A stretch of DNA of 64,000 nucleotides, taken from contig WHUZ01000023.1 in assembly GCA_015179045.1 (NCBI GenBank), forward strand, positions 186,001-250,000. Direction: 5' to 3'. Origin of the DNA: Kalaharituber pfeilii. Taxonomy: Eukaryota > Ascomycota > Pezizomycetes > Pezizales > Pezizaceae. Positions 27,248-39,891 of the stretch are shown in pieces. The notes under the pieces were generated by a model, which was not told where the DNA came from, did no database searches, and was given only the letters and a program-made list of their open reading frames with translations. Numbering within the stretch: the first letter of the stretch is position 1; each line of letters starts with the position of its first letter. A program made the position numbers and the translations under genes.

Positions 27248-27282
27248 TAAGGTTATACCAGTCAGACTAAGGTTATACCAGT
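27248..27282. repeat. 15-bp direct repeat with a 5-bp spacer
   Basis: taaggttataccagt occurs at 27248-27262 and again at 27268-27282. The first copy overlaps a 14-bp palindrome, taaccttaaggtta, at 27242-27255. Confidence 0.85.
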
Positions 27283-28621
27283 GTTTTTTAAGATAATATA
27301 GCTTATATATAGCTACTCAAAAGAGTACGTAGCATACAACTTATTTAAGGAACTTGACCGAAGCACGGCTCGGCTCGGCAAGGCGTTTTAGTTTGCTTGG
27401 TATGGGTTAGGATGTACATGGTTAGCTCGTACGCACCTTATGTTCGCAATACGGCTTTACATATATTGACATTTGTACCTCTGCTCGTATACGTATACAT
27501 TAAGACGCAACGTACGCACGCCCGCGCCCCGCAACATTCACATTTTTCCCAACTTTGATTGCTGGGTTATGAAGCTTTACAATGGGGCTTTGAATTTTTT
27601 ATATATGTTAAAAAGAGGTGGTATTTAATCAACCAGTTGAATTTCGACCATTTCGGTGGAAAAAAATTGTGTAGATATATCAAGTAGTTCTGGTTGACAC
27701 ATAGAGTTAGATGGGTAAAACTTCATTAAACCCAATATATTGATATTATATTCTAGACCCGCATTATATATGGCATGATCACTACTCCTAAGTACTTACT
27801 CTGACATGCATCAACAGTCATCTTTCTATCCGTACGTACCAATGGCGGTAAATTTCATTTGTAATTCCAAATAAAAAGGAAAAAAATAAAAAATAAAATA
27901 AAATAAGGATAAATAAAATCTATTACTAGTTAATGTTGTTCTAGAATTTATGTTCGTATAATTATACTTTTGTATAGATGTATTTATTTCAAGTATATGT
28001 AGACGTGATGATGATGATGGTAGTATTATGATAACCCAGTATAGCATTGTTCCGGCCCAATTCCACAGCCAGCGAACGTATCGTATTCAAATTTCCCGGT
28101 CAGTACTTGATTTCCATTACCATATTAATAAACCAGTAGAAAAATCGCTCCTCTCCAGGTATGGTAACTACGTTATGGAAATCCGTGCAAGCGCAGGCTT
28201 TAGTCTTAAATCCAGAATCCTATTAATATATCACCTAGCGCAGCTGGATTGTAAATAGAAACTCACGTACAACTTACCTCATCTCCATCTTCACATAGCA
28301 TTCCTCCAGTTCTTTGGTTTCACCACATGGCGTCTACGCATGTTCTGTGAGCGCCTCCACCAAAAGGACCCTTTTCCTTGGCCGAGCCTTTTTCCCTTCT
28401 CGTACCCAGATTTCGCTCCGTCCCCCTGCCCGGCAGACCTCGCTTGGCTTGTTCGTTTCCGGATTCGCAAAGTTGAATTTAATTGCCTTGATCAACATTA
28501 ATCACCACTGGCTAGACGATGCCTAACGAGTCTTGAGCCTGCGTTATCGTACAGCACAGTAATATCTGCATTACCCATTCCAGGAATGCTGAAGTGCTTT
28601 AGCGTCAGAGCTTGAACGGCG

Positions 28622-28638
28622 CCCCCCCCCCCCCCCCC
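28622..28638. repeat. 17-nt C homopolymer
   Basis: Uninterrupted run of 17 C on the plus strand in gene-free DNA. Confidence 0.9.
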
Positions 28639-31600
28639 GAGAGTGACCAAATCGACACTTTCTACTGCCGCGGGACCACCCAAATGGGTATGTATCGTCG
28701 CCCTCTTCATCACTCCCTCCTTTGCCCATCCCCCTGTAGCGGGTATTGCTCTCCAACCCTAGATCGACCCGTACTCGCCCATGAATAACCCCACCCACAC
28801 TCCGAAGAGCAAAAGGCGCGTGGTGCGCTCAATTGCAATGCTCCAGTGCAAATCTCGCAACCAATCTCATACCAAACCACGACACCACTTGTTGACGCAC
28901 ACGTGCACGAATCAGCGGGTCCTCCGTATTCCCGGTTGCCCCCAAGAAAAGCAACACACACCATCAACCCCGCCATAAAGCATCACCCCCTCCCCCTCTC
29001 GAGATTTGTAATTCGTCGCCTAGCACAAGTGTTTTGGGAGAGATGTATATATCCCGATTTGGCAGTCCCCGCGGTGAGGTGGGGCAGGGCAGGGCCAAAT
29101 TGTGAAGTATGAATGAGAATGACGAAAGGAGGAGGGGAAGCAGTGCTGGAAGTGCGTCGGGCGTGCGTTGGGCTGCACTTAGCTGGGGGTCTACTCTAGA
29201 CTGAAGTGAGGAAGGGCCCGGGTGTTTCCACGGTAGCGGCTCTGGCGCAGGTGCAGCGCAGATAGGGTAAAATTGCTTGCGTGACGCAGTAGTGGCCCCT
29301 ATTGACTTTTCTATCCAGGAGCTCGGGTGCTATCAAGAAATCACAGTTCTGTGCAACCAACTCCATAAAATCAATCTGGCTTGCTTCAAAGTTAGATCGT
29401 GAATAAGTCATGGTGAATGTGTTGACTGGCGATTGCATGCCGAAGGAAGGGTCATTGTGAAATGATATCGATATTGTTGTCGCCTACCTGAACCTGTTTG
29501 TTGCGATGGTTATACAACTGGCAAACCTTCATGCAATGGGTAGCGACGTCCCCAAAAGCCAGAATGTTGCAAACTTGGTTGATAATGGCATTTGGAGATA
29601 TTGCGATTCCAAAAGAGAAATTAGGAGGTCCGTTATGCTGTGTACAAGCCATTAGCTGTATGTGCAAGCAGTCATACTTCATAAACCAAGGCATCGCTCC
29701 TGCAGAAATATAAATTTCTAGCTGAGTCATGCCGCAACCGCAAATGAGAATGGCAAGCCTGTCTCTCCACCACCCCCTCCGTATATCCCTATTTCTAGCG
29801 AATTCCACTGACTGTCGATATCACGGCCACGTATGTAGGCTTTTAGAGTTCATACCCCCAGATCAAGCCTTCGTTAAGCAAGAAGATTCATTTACCTGCG
29901 TACTTAGCCCCTCCACCTACCCCGCACCAACCCGCGTATGACGAGCCAGCAGCATGCCAATATTGTCGTGATACAATTCCTAACGCGCACCCCGCGAAAC
30001 CAAAAGCAGTCAGCCGCCCCAGACCCGTTTCATGATGTTCACTGGTAATTTACCATACCTATTCCGGCCGCCCTCAAACACCCCCCGGTCAACCACGAGA
30101 AGCACCCCCGGCCCCGGGATCTTCGAGCCCTGTCCTGCACAGCAGACGTCAACCGCGAGCCACACGTCACCAGCACCCCCGTAGCGTCCGCTTGTTTGTC
30201 GGTCGCCAGAACGTCGCTACTTATAGGGCATCTGCCCGGCCCCTTCGGCAATCGTGGGCCCTGGTTGGCCGGCAGTGCGTAGAGGATCATATACACATAG
30301 ACCAGCATGCACACAACGTGCAGACTGCAGCGTTAGGGTGCATCCAAATTCAGCCGCGCCGCGGGACCCGATTAGGAAAATCACCACCTCCGACACCGAA
30401 AGCGCACAACACATCGATTGATGGATATCGCCTAGTGTGCTCCTTGCCGGCCCCTTCTAACGACATCTGTCGGGAATCGGAACCCCCGTGCCTCCCACTC
30501 GGGGGCCCGAGGATGAGATGAGATTGAGCTGCTGGGTTGGTGAATCACGTAAATCGAGCCGACAAAAGAGTGATTATTGGCGACAGCACATTGCACTCTA
30601 CGTGCGCATATGCACTGCGTATGCGTGGCCGACTCATATTTCACTGAAGCACTGAGTCAATAGATCGTCTCACAGCGGGGAGAACGAGAAGAAACGCGAT
30701 GCGATATGATGTGATGGGGCTCGTAAGTCATCATTACCCAATGAACAAACTCAGAAACTCTCGATATGAGTGATATGATATGAACATATAATTCGGCATT
30801 GTCCGTATTCATGAATCATGCAGAACTTCGGCCATATAATCAAAATAAACAAATTAACAAACACCTGGCCTGGGATCATGAACCACAGCGCCCCAGCGAT
30901 CAGCTTCCTATTGGTCGCCTAATCTCGTCCTCACGGTTTATGATACTGGCGTCAAGTCATATCCAGTATAAAAGAAGCCGCTAGTAAATGGTAACCTATA
31001 ACCGGCTAGCATGACCTCGTTGCATGACCTCGTAGAGTGTATTTGCGTTCATTGCGGCTTTTGTCATGCAGTGATAGCGTTGTGAATGTGTACTATACCT
31101 TCTCCGGCGCATGCATATAATTAATCAACTACAATTTCCTACCCGCCTTCGCTCAGTCTATTACATGAGATAATTATTGGCCAGCAGTCGTATGACGATA
31201 TTTATTCCTAGTGTGCCCTAGATAGATATTTCCATAATTGACCTCGTCAGTTGCCTTCACGACACTGTAGCCTCCAAATTAGGAGGCAAAGAAATGAAAT
31301 GTATCATGATCCGCATCCATCCTAATATATCGCATAAGTGCTCCACGATATGGGAAGCTTGATAATTTCGATGATCGGCCCTGATGCATATGCCATATGC
31401 ACGCTGTTCCATTTGTCGTGTAGGCTTTGCTTCAAGACCATTGTTCTCTAGCACCTATTGATGCCAACGCACATCCAACTTCTGAGGATCGCCGTAGTAC
31501 CGCCAGGACTCTCAGCTAAACTCCAAATACTCGTGTAAAAAGAATTGTAAGGTTCACACATCAAACAGTCATCCTGCCTTTTCTGTCCGCTTTCACTTGA

Positions 31601-34600
31601 ACAGATTGTTTCTCTAGCCTAGTTTTGGTTTACCAGATCGTACTATAAATCACAGGTGTACAAAGAAATGTCGAAATTATACCTGATTTGTGAGTTTGAA
31701 CCCTTCGCCTATGGTTAAGCGGTAAGCCATGCTTGCCGAGTTGAACAACGTGGATACCTACAGCTTAATCTAGTTAGTACCATTAACTGTTAAAAGCCTT
31801 GAAACCAATTGAAATCCAAATTATCCATGAAACGAAGAAAGCCACGGTGTCGGTACTCACGAAACACATGCCAGAGCAAGGATTCCACTTTCTAGCATAT
31901 TTATGAGTTGAATTTCTGTATTTCGTACATATATGTACCCTGAGAAGTGAACTTTGGAGAATGCAAATTCTACTAGCTTTGATTGGTTTTCAGAGTGAAG
32001 GCAACAAATTTAGTCTGGTTGCACTTCCCCTAGTAGAATTGAGAGACTATGTACATATCGCTAAGCCACATACCCTATCTAGCGGGAATTCATTTGCTAT
32101 TAGTAATTGTAAGATAGCACTCGGCGTTAGTTTACCAAGATCTGAGAGCCAATCCTGTTGCTCAATTGAAACTTGTTGCCGTTTCCGGGAAAATTCCATG
32201 ATCTTATGCAGGTATTTATTAGTCCCTATTGAGATTCTTCCCACTTGCAAATACAATTATAAGGTCTCTACTCCAAATACATGTTTGTATAAGATCATAC
32301 TACACGAACGAATTCAGACCATCTTGAATACTTGTATCTGTCAACTACAGTAATTGAGATCCTCAGGGTGTGGATGTATATCCTCGGAATTTATTCCGCC
32401 CCTCTTTTTCTGCTCACAATTGTTTGTTGACATTGATATTTACCAGTGAGATGGATCCGTCAGCATAAAGTGCAACCTCCACTTGGCAGCTGAGTACGAG
32501 CAAGCAACCCATCTCATTTATTCCCTGCCATCTGCTGGTATCAGTACCACATGTACGTATTTTCGCACCCGGGACTAGCATTTTTGACGGTCAGAGATAA
32601 TGTGCGACTAAGAGCAGAAGTAAACGCCAAGTTGAAACAATTAAACTTTAATTGAATTTGCTACCTTCCTGCTTGCTCTTTTGATTATCGCTGGTTTTTC
32701 AAGTCGAATAATTATTGGGAAGAATGTATGGACCTGCTTATCGATTGCTCGATCGATCGACCGATCACTCAGGTGGCTGCCCATCTAATCACCTTATACC
32801 AGATATCGCATCCAGGGATACCTCAACTGTATACAGCACGGTATACCTACCTATTTGTGCCGTGTCACAAGGACTGATAACCATTGGGCGCAGATATCAC
32901 TGCCAATAAGACCTTTCAATGGTCAGAACAAGGTATATACTTTGCGCAGATAAGGTAAATGTTAGTTGGGATCATGATCGGGAGCTGTCATCATGTATTC
33001 TAAAAGGGACAGAAATATTTGAGCAAAGGAAAAATTGGAATATAGTCCTGTGCTCTTTCGAAGGTAGAATACATTGCTCTGTGAATGCATGCCTTAGATT
33101 TGTATATGTCGAGTTTTATGTAAAATATGATCCAATCGGGCTTAAGTAGATTGTGTCCAGGATGTCGATATACTCGATCCGCTAATCAATTGCAAGCCTC
33201 ATCTCAGTCTCGTACGAACGGTTTAGTCATTTTATCTGCAATTTAAGATCATTGCAGCAGATGAGTTTTCAATTTTGTTCTCACAAAAATAATTTTTCCT
33301 TCTGAAACTCTCCTTTTCAGTTTTAAACTAATTGACATTTGAATTATACAAAAAGGCGATAGATATCATAACTATTGTAAAACTTGATAGAAATCTGCAG
33401 TGCTTTTGAAGGGATTGATAATAAAAGGTGCCAAGCTCTCTTTATGGGGCATAGTACATGGCATACTTTCTTCCATTCTCTCTTTATATTGTTCGTAAAA
33501 ACCAATAGTGCGTGTATGTGCTTTGTGTGTGTCTAAATGAGGACAGGCGAGTATAGCTGATAGTATGTCATGAAAGTATACCATTGACAATCGAAGGCGA
33601 GTATTTATCCAACTGCATTTAGCTATGGAATACACATGTATGATATAGTTTGCAACTCATTCGGGATAGACCGTACAAATCCTGTGCCAAAGTAGCCAGC
33701 TGAGTCCCACCGACGGATATGTGCGCACTCCCTATCAAACTCTTCCACAAGTAATTACCATGACGGAATTACACCATTTTGCCTCTCCTTGCTCTTTTAT
33801 CACTGTCACTGTACTCGTCAGTAACGCTATCGCCTGTAACCTGTAGCCTTTCGCTTCATGCCGTTCAGTGCAGCACCAGTATAAGGTCTCAAATTTGTCC
33901 TCATCGACGTAAATGGTTGTATATTCTACTTTTCCGAGCGTAACAGATTGTGTGAGTTGTCTGCCAACTGTACATCTGTCTCAGCTTATCGGGTGGTCAG
34001 CATACGCCCTGTAGTAGGCAGCTAATCCCAGACAGAAATTCTTCTCTAGAAAATAAATAGCAAGCACACCAACATTTTCATTTATCTTTCCTTGTCATTC
34101 ACATGTCAAAGTTGATTGTCATGTGGATGCTCGAGAGCCTGCATCCCAAGAAGAGGATTACGAAAGATAGCTGAATTTATCATATCCTTGAGAAACAGCT
34201 AAAGAGTTGTATAGGCGTTTTATCATCCAGAGGATGATGGTCAAGGTCCTAGAAGAAGTGTGATATTCATTCCTAGGTGAATTAATTTGTCATAAACGTA
34301 GTATGGAATGATGTGTGCCCTCTCTGCGCAATATCGTCGGTGGCAGCCCGAAGACACTATACAGCTTTGGATTGTCACTAGATCGCCTAGACACTTCATA
34401 GCTGATAAAGAGTAATAGCCATGATTCGAGACGTTCGTGACTCGCTCCTGAACACCTGCCATACTGTGAGCATGACTAAAGAGTGTTGACGCCCCAGATC
34501 GGTTGATCGTGAGAGGAGAAAAGCATAAATCGGGCACCGACAGGCATAAGGCCTCTGTTCGTTATCAGTGGCAAGTAGCTGAGCTTCCGTTCTCGATGGC

Positions 34601-37600
34601 GCCTATTCCGGAAGTCTCCGATGACAGACTGATTGAAGGTACACAGACTGCACCTGAAGAGGTTGTGGATATTGTAGCTATAGGGCTGTTATCAGTCTAG
34701 GTTAAGCTACCACTCGCTGCATCTATAGGACTAGAATAACCCGGGGCTGTTAACCGTGCGAGCGGAGTTTTCGCTCCTATTATTGTCAGTTCAGCAAGAA
34801 GAAGCAAAGCTGGCCACGAACACAACACTAATTCATATTCTCAGCGTCAATCTCGATCTCTTCTCACACTAAGGTGCATAAACCCTGGCCAAGGGCTTTA
34901 CTCTACTTCCCCACTGACATGTGAAAGTCTCTTCGAGCTCGAATTAGTTCAATCACGTCTTTCTCCAATTTTGTTGAAGAAGGTGAACTAATACCTATCC
35001 ATATACTATCTCTCAACGTAAACGATGTATCGAGCACATGCGAAGTTGAAGTACCGTCTGTAATTTCCTCTTTTGGAATGGCCTGTGACTGACTGGGATA
35101 GGCCAGGAAGCATGACACTGTAGTTAAGGTATGTGACTTTGACTCAACTCCAAGGCAACGAAGACTTTACATCTGTCGGAACGAGGAATTCCGTCATCAC
35201 CACTGTGATTGTGTCCAATTCTTACATCAAGCATCTATCTGAAGCATACTATGTGTTCCTATGGGGTTTGAATTCGAGGCAGCAGGACCCAAACTTTTCT
35301 CCGACAGGGTGCTCAATTGGAGGCACCATTGATCCTATCCTATCCAACCCCACACGTCTTGAAGTCTATCGTGTGGGGGATGATAAAAGGGCAGTTGATA
35401 TTTGGATAGGGCGCACCAAGCAAATTGAGGTCCTGGAGCGGAAAGCCGCATGTCAGAGTTTCACGGTATTGAACATCACATGGAAAGCTGTGTCGCAACT
35501 CATATGAGCAAAACTTCCAGAAATTCCATGAATCGATCCGCTTGGGGGCAGCTGTGGGAAATCCACTAGTGAGGCAAGGTACCTGCAGCAGCCTTCAAAG
35601 ATAATAATCTCTCGCACTTGCATTTTATTCTGTCAGTTAGCCGCCCTGGAATGGAATGCAACCACCATGCAGTGTACACATGGCAACTGGCCGTATGTCT
35701 CCAATAGGGTGCTCAAATTTTTTTTTTTTCCGCACGACGCGCCAGAGTAAGGAACGAGTCCGTGGGATCGTAAAAATTAGGACGAGGGGCAGTCCAAAAC
35801 GGGGTAACTCAGGGGGATGCCGCACGCGGTCGGCGAAGCAGATCCGGAGAAGACTGACGGCCATCACCAAGGGACACTCGCAGCGCGGGCTCGCTTGCAG
35901 GCCGCGAAAACGGATTCGGCCTCAGGAGCTGACCCTCCGCTTGTGAATGCTGATTACCCATTCGAGAAGGTTTGCATACCGCATTTGGCATCATCCCTGC
36001 TCCTGCAGCATTCTGGGCTCTTTTGACTCGTTTTTTGAGCGCAAGCCCCGGGCTGCAACAGGGAAACTTCGCGCTCTGGCTGCCCTGAGATGTGAGATGT
36101 GGCCACAACGGGCTTCGAGTGAAGTAAGATATCTTGCAAATGGCAAACCTGCCATCTCCATGTGTCCCAACCTACCGTTGAATTTGGCACCCTGCACAAT
36201 GTGAGCTCGTGGACAGTATTACTTGAACAATATGGTAATTACTCGGCAGCACAAGCCTTCACGATACATTGCTGCATTATGTGCAACCATTGCACTGTCA
36301 CGGCCCACTGTTGGATCCTGGTGCACATTTATAGGATATAGATTCATCGCTTGTTGACAGCACGGTGAATTGGATGGAGCTTCCTGTCTCGTATCCGTGC
36401 CAAGGAATTGTGCAGCAGAAGACACAGTATATCCTCTATTTAGCAACACCCGACTCAGCGTGTCCTGAGGTCCCGATTCTGGGCCTGGAGCTGGTAAAGC
36501 AATGGCGTACACGTACGCGTATCAGATGATTTTCTTTCCTGCTGCCGATCACTCCTGATGGCCGCGGGATTTGCCCAAAGTCGTAGGGCCAAGCGTCAGC
36601 CCTGGGGCAAGACAGATGGATCAGCCTTTTGTTGCTTGATTTAACATCGTAACTGTCCTCGATAAGAGCAATCCAGTGATTTGGCGCGGATAAGGTATGG
36701 GTATCATTGGCCATCGTGGTCGCGTTTGAAAGCATATCCCATTCCATGCCTGTGCTCTATCCATGACTAGTCTTATTGCCACGGCATTCTACGTGAATAT
36801 CACGACGGACAAAGTTTGACATACTTAGGCATGTCCATCAAATATGGAAGGAAAACTACCACTCAAATTGGTATCCAGGCTGATTGGAAAGCATCAAGCA
36901 TGAATTGAAAAAAAATATCCGTTGGGTATATTCTGGAAAAATTAGGCCCCAGTATTCAGATGGATATCAGCACAGAGCTTGGATACATACATCCAATATG
37001 ATAGGTACATATGCACGGCTAGTGCAAGGGCGATATAATTACAGCAAAGAAAGTGTCACGCGGGTATCCTTGCTGCTCATATAGCGGAATAGAATAGTCA
37101 TCAGCAAGTGTCTGGGAGCAACCATGTGTTAACACCAAAATGAACGAGAGCAACACAGGTACGTACCTGCATATATACTTTTGTATAAAAAGTTACAGCA
37201 GTTCAAGCAATGGGCATACTTCAATCTGCAGGATCACCCTCTGGAGATGCGCATACACCATTGCAACACTAACTGCAACCGGTGTAAAGAGGGAATCCAA
37301 CGTTGCGGAATTTCAGAAAATTACCTAACTACTTCATGGGTGCCCATGGAGGAGTCATAGCTATAGGGGAAGTTAAATGAGGGTGGCAATAGTAGGATTT
37401 GAGATGCATTACACGTTGGAGACCTGTCCTTGGCTGTGAAGGGTGCGACCCAGGACTGACCTAAATGCTGATGCTGGCTTCATGCTGGTTTGCTGCGGGC
37501 TCTTAGTAAGAACCAGTCATTGCATGGCCAACCTCATCACGAATCTCGCGATGTGATTGCAATCAATTGAGGGCATATTGATCTGGCAGTCAGGATAGAT

Positions 37601-38400
37601 GCTTGGTCCGCGGAGCCCAACGAGGAATGGAGGAGTAAGCAGACTACGCATATGGAAGAAAAAAAGAAACGGGGGGTGGGCCTGGAAGGAGATTCCTGTT
37701 TGTTTCCAAATCTCCGAATGGGGCATTGAAGGGGTATAGCAGAGAGGCAACTACAATTACTAGTTATGCAGATAACAGAGCAAGAGAAGACGGGGCTTGC
37801 GGGCTGGTTGGACAGCATGCACGATCGAGATGCCCTGAGTGGCCCAAGCCGATAGAGCATGCAAACGACTACCTGTGCATCACCAGCGAAGTAGGACGGG
37901 GCACCAGCGCTGGGCATGCGCCCGAGTCTCTCCTTCTCTTTATGTATGCCGTGCGTGGTACAGCATATTCCAGCCTCGTGTCCCAGGACCAGATTATACG
38001 CCGGGATGACAGGCAACACTCCATGCATACACGCAGAAAGCAGAGCACAGTTATCCACAGTGTCTGATACACACGACCCCACTGGCAGCTCGCAAACTGG
38101 ACCACATGTCCCAAGTCAGCCATCCCTTACTCGCCCTCTGTCCACCAACCGCAGTCGATGCCATTCGTTGGCAGTAAGAGGCCACGGCCACCACGCACCG
38201 TGCTGTGACTAACAAACCCTATCCAGCATGTCTTGGTGCTTGCGCTCACTCTCGCCCTGCCATGCAGCACTTATCACCGTGGCAAATAGCGGTGCCGAGG
38301 CTACTTATCACCAGCTATCAGAAAGCATTCGCAAGCCAATGTATTGTACATCGTCTTGGCCGTAGTCGTTGTGATTGCTGTTCGCAACACGCCGGGAGCC

Positions 38401-39891
38401 GGCACTGCGCACTTTCACTGGTTGGCTCTGAGTTGGAGTGTGTGTGGCTGACAGGCTTCAGATAGTATGGCGGGCCGGATTGGAGCGACGGTTGTATCGA
38501 GGACCTGGCGGGCACCGTGGGGAGGCCCATTGACGGCTACAGCTACTCCATCCGCCGGGGGGCAGGTGATTGGCCTGTTTCTGCCGAATCAAGCCGTCGA
38601 TAGCTGGTGGCCGCAAGAGGGAGCAAGAGGGCGTCGGCGAAAAGGGCACAGGTGCGAGTGAGTGCAAGTGCGGGTGCGAGAGCGGGGCGTGGGGCGACTG
38701 GTCGGCAGCCAGCGGCGGCGGCGGCGAGAGGACCCGGAGGTACGCTGGGCCCGCGGTGCGCAAGTACCTGCGGCTGCACAATAAATAATCTGACGCCATG
38801 CAGCCTCCGCGGTTCGCTGGCCGTCGACTGGCCGCTGCCCCCTCCATTTTGCGTCGCTCTGTATGGCGCACCGCCCCCCCGCCGTGCATCGCCCCATGCC
38901 ACCCTCCTCTGCCCGGCCCCGCCCCTAGCAGCGCGCCCGGTCCGTGGATTCTAACGCACACCCAGAATGCCATGCTGCTCAGTCCTCACCCTCAGCTCCC
39001 CAACTCCCAAGGCGCCTCGCTCCCCCCCCAAGTGCCAGAGCCCAGAGCCCAGAGCCCCCCTCCGCTAAGCCATTCACGCCAGGTGTTTTCCGAAGGTCTC
39101 AGGGCGTTTTTCCTTGCTTCCCTTCCCGAAATGCACTTGCAAGCACAGCAGTGCGCTGTGTTGGGTGCTCGTCTTGTCTTGATTAATACCACCTTCAAAT
39201 GGCGATGGCTGCCTGCATGACGAGAAAGAAGAAATTTTTGAAGGAAGCAGCAACGCTGACAAGAATCAAGGAAAAGCACAACTAAGTTTACAAGAGCTTC
39301 ATGTTCGTGGGCGAAAGCCACCTGAATCATCTTTGGCCACAGGGTACAAGTCACCCAAATGCTCTGCAGAGGAACAATGGGTAGGTTTGCATGATGAGGT
39401 ACTCCCTAGTCCTAGCAGTCCTGGCAGTCCTGGCAACTCGCATGGGTGCAGAGAACAGGCACAGGCGAACGAAAGACATGCATGTAGTCGCACACCACCT
39501 TTTTTTTTTTTCAGTTAATTCCATTATTATTATTTTATTATTTTTATCGAAATACAATACGCAGCAATATGCAGCAACGCGCGGGCCAATCGCATCTGAA
39601 TTCAATCATTGCTGAGGTAGGCTTGCTTCAAGAAGGCCCTGAGACATTCCGGATATATTGTTCTTGTGCCCGGATATATAAGAAATTCTCGATGCCCCTC
39701 CTTGCTAACCTCGTTTCCCGTTTCCTCAGCAGCATCCTCCCTCATATATTATGCCACTTCCCTGACACAGCTTAACTGTCTAGTATATATCGTTAACCCT
39801 GTCAAGAACTCCTGGAGCTTTTGACCTCGTCTATATAACCACTTCCTTCACCCCTGAGAAGGAACAATCACAATCAATCCTCACCTATCTA
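38401..39891 (+). promoter_or_regulatory. GC-rich upstream region of the Ser-rich protein gene
   Basis: From about 38450 to 39060 the sequence is strongly GC-rich, with GGC/GCC runs, and open frames appear by chance on both strands. It then returns to mixed composition. Closer to the start codon there are alternating TATA stretches (39781-39790) and a TATATAA element at 39832-39838, about 55 nt before the ATG. I read this as the long promoter and leader of the gene starting at 39892; that is inferred from position. Confidence 0.4.
39832..39838 (+). promoter_or_regulatory. Candidate TATA box
   Basis: TATATAA lies 53-60 nt upstream of the start codon at 39892 and is followed by a pyrimidine-rich, then CAATCA-rich leader. 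The spacing is plausible for a short 5' UTR. Confidence 0.35.

Larger units (their letters stand above)
26801..38400. other. Gene-poor region, no gene found
   Basis: A second long stretch with no supportable gene. It contains a hairpin with a 7-bp stem (GGATCGG/CCGATCC, 26881-26902), a run of 22 T (26920-26941), a 15-bp direct repeat (27248-27262 and 27268-27282), a run of 17 C (28622-28638), a 13-bp near-perfect tandem repeat of gcatgacctcgtt (31009-31033) and a GC-richer island at 35740-36080. The longest open frames (minus 37537-38082, plus 35133-35507, plus 31961-32353) have no motif and no family I know. Confidence 0.45.

Noticed and set aside
35133..35507. 124-codon plus-strand open frame in the gene-poor region
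   Set aside because: No motif or family and no neighbouring exon that extends it.
37537..38082. 181-codon minus-strand open frame
   Set aside because: Low-complexity Ser/Cys/Pro composition, no domain, and overlapping frames of similar quality on the other strand.
38458..38973. 171-codon minus-strand frame and overlapping plus frames in the GC-rich stretch
   Set aside because: High GC alone removes stops on all frames. The translations are Pro/Arg/Ala-rich without motifs.
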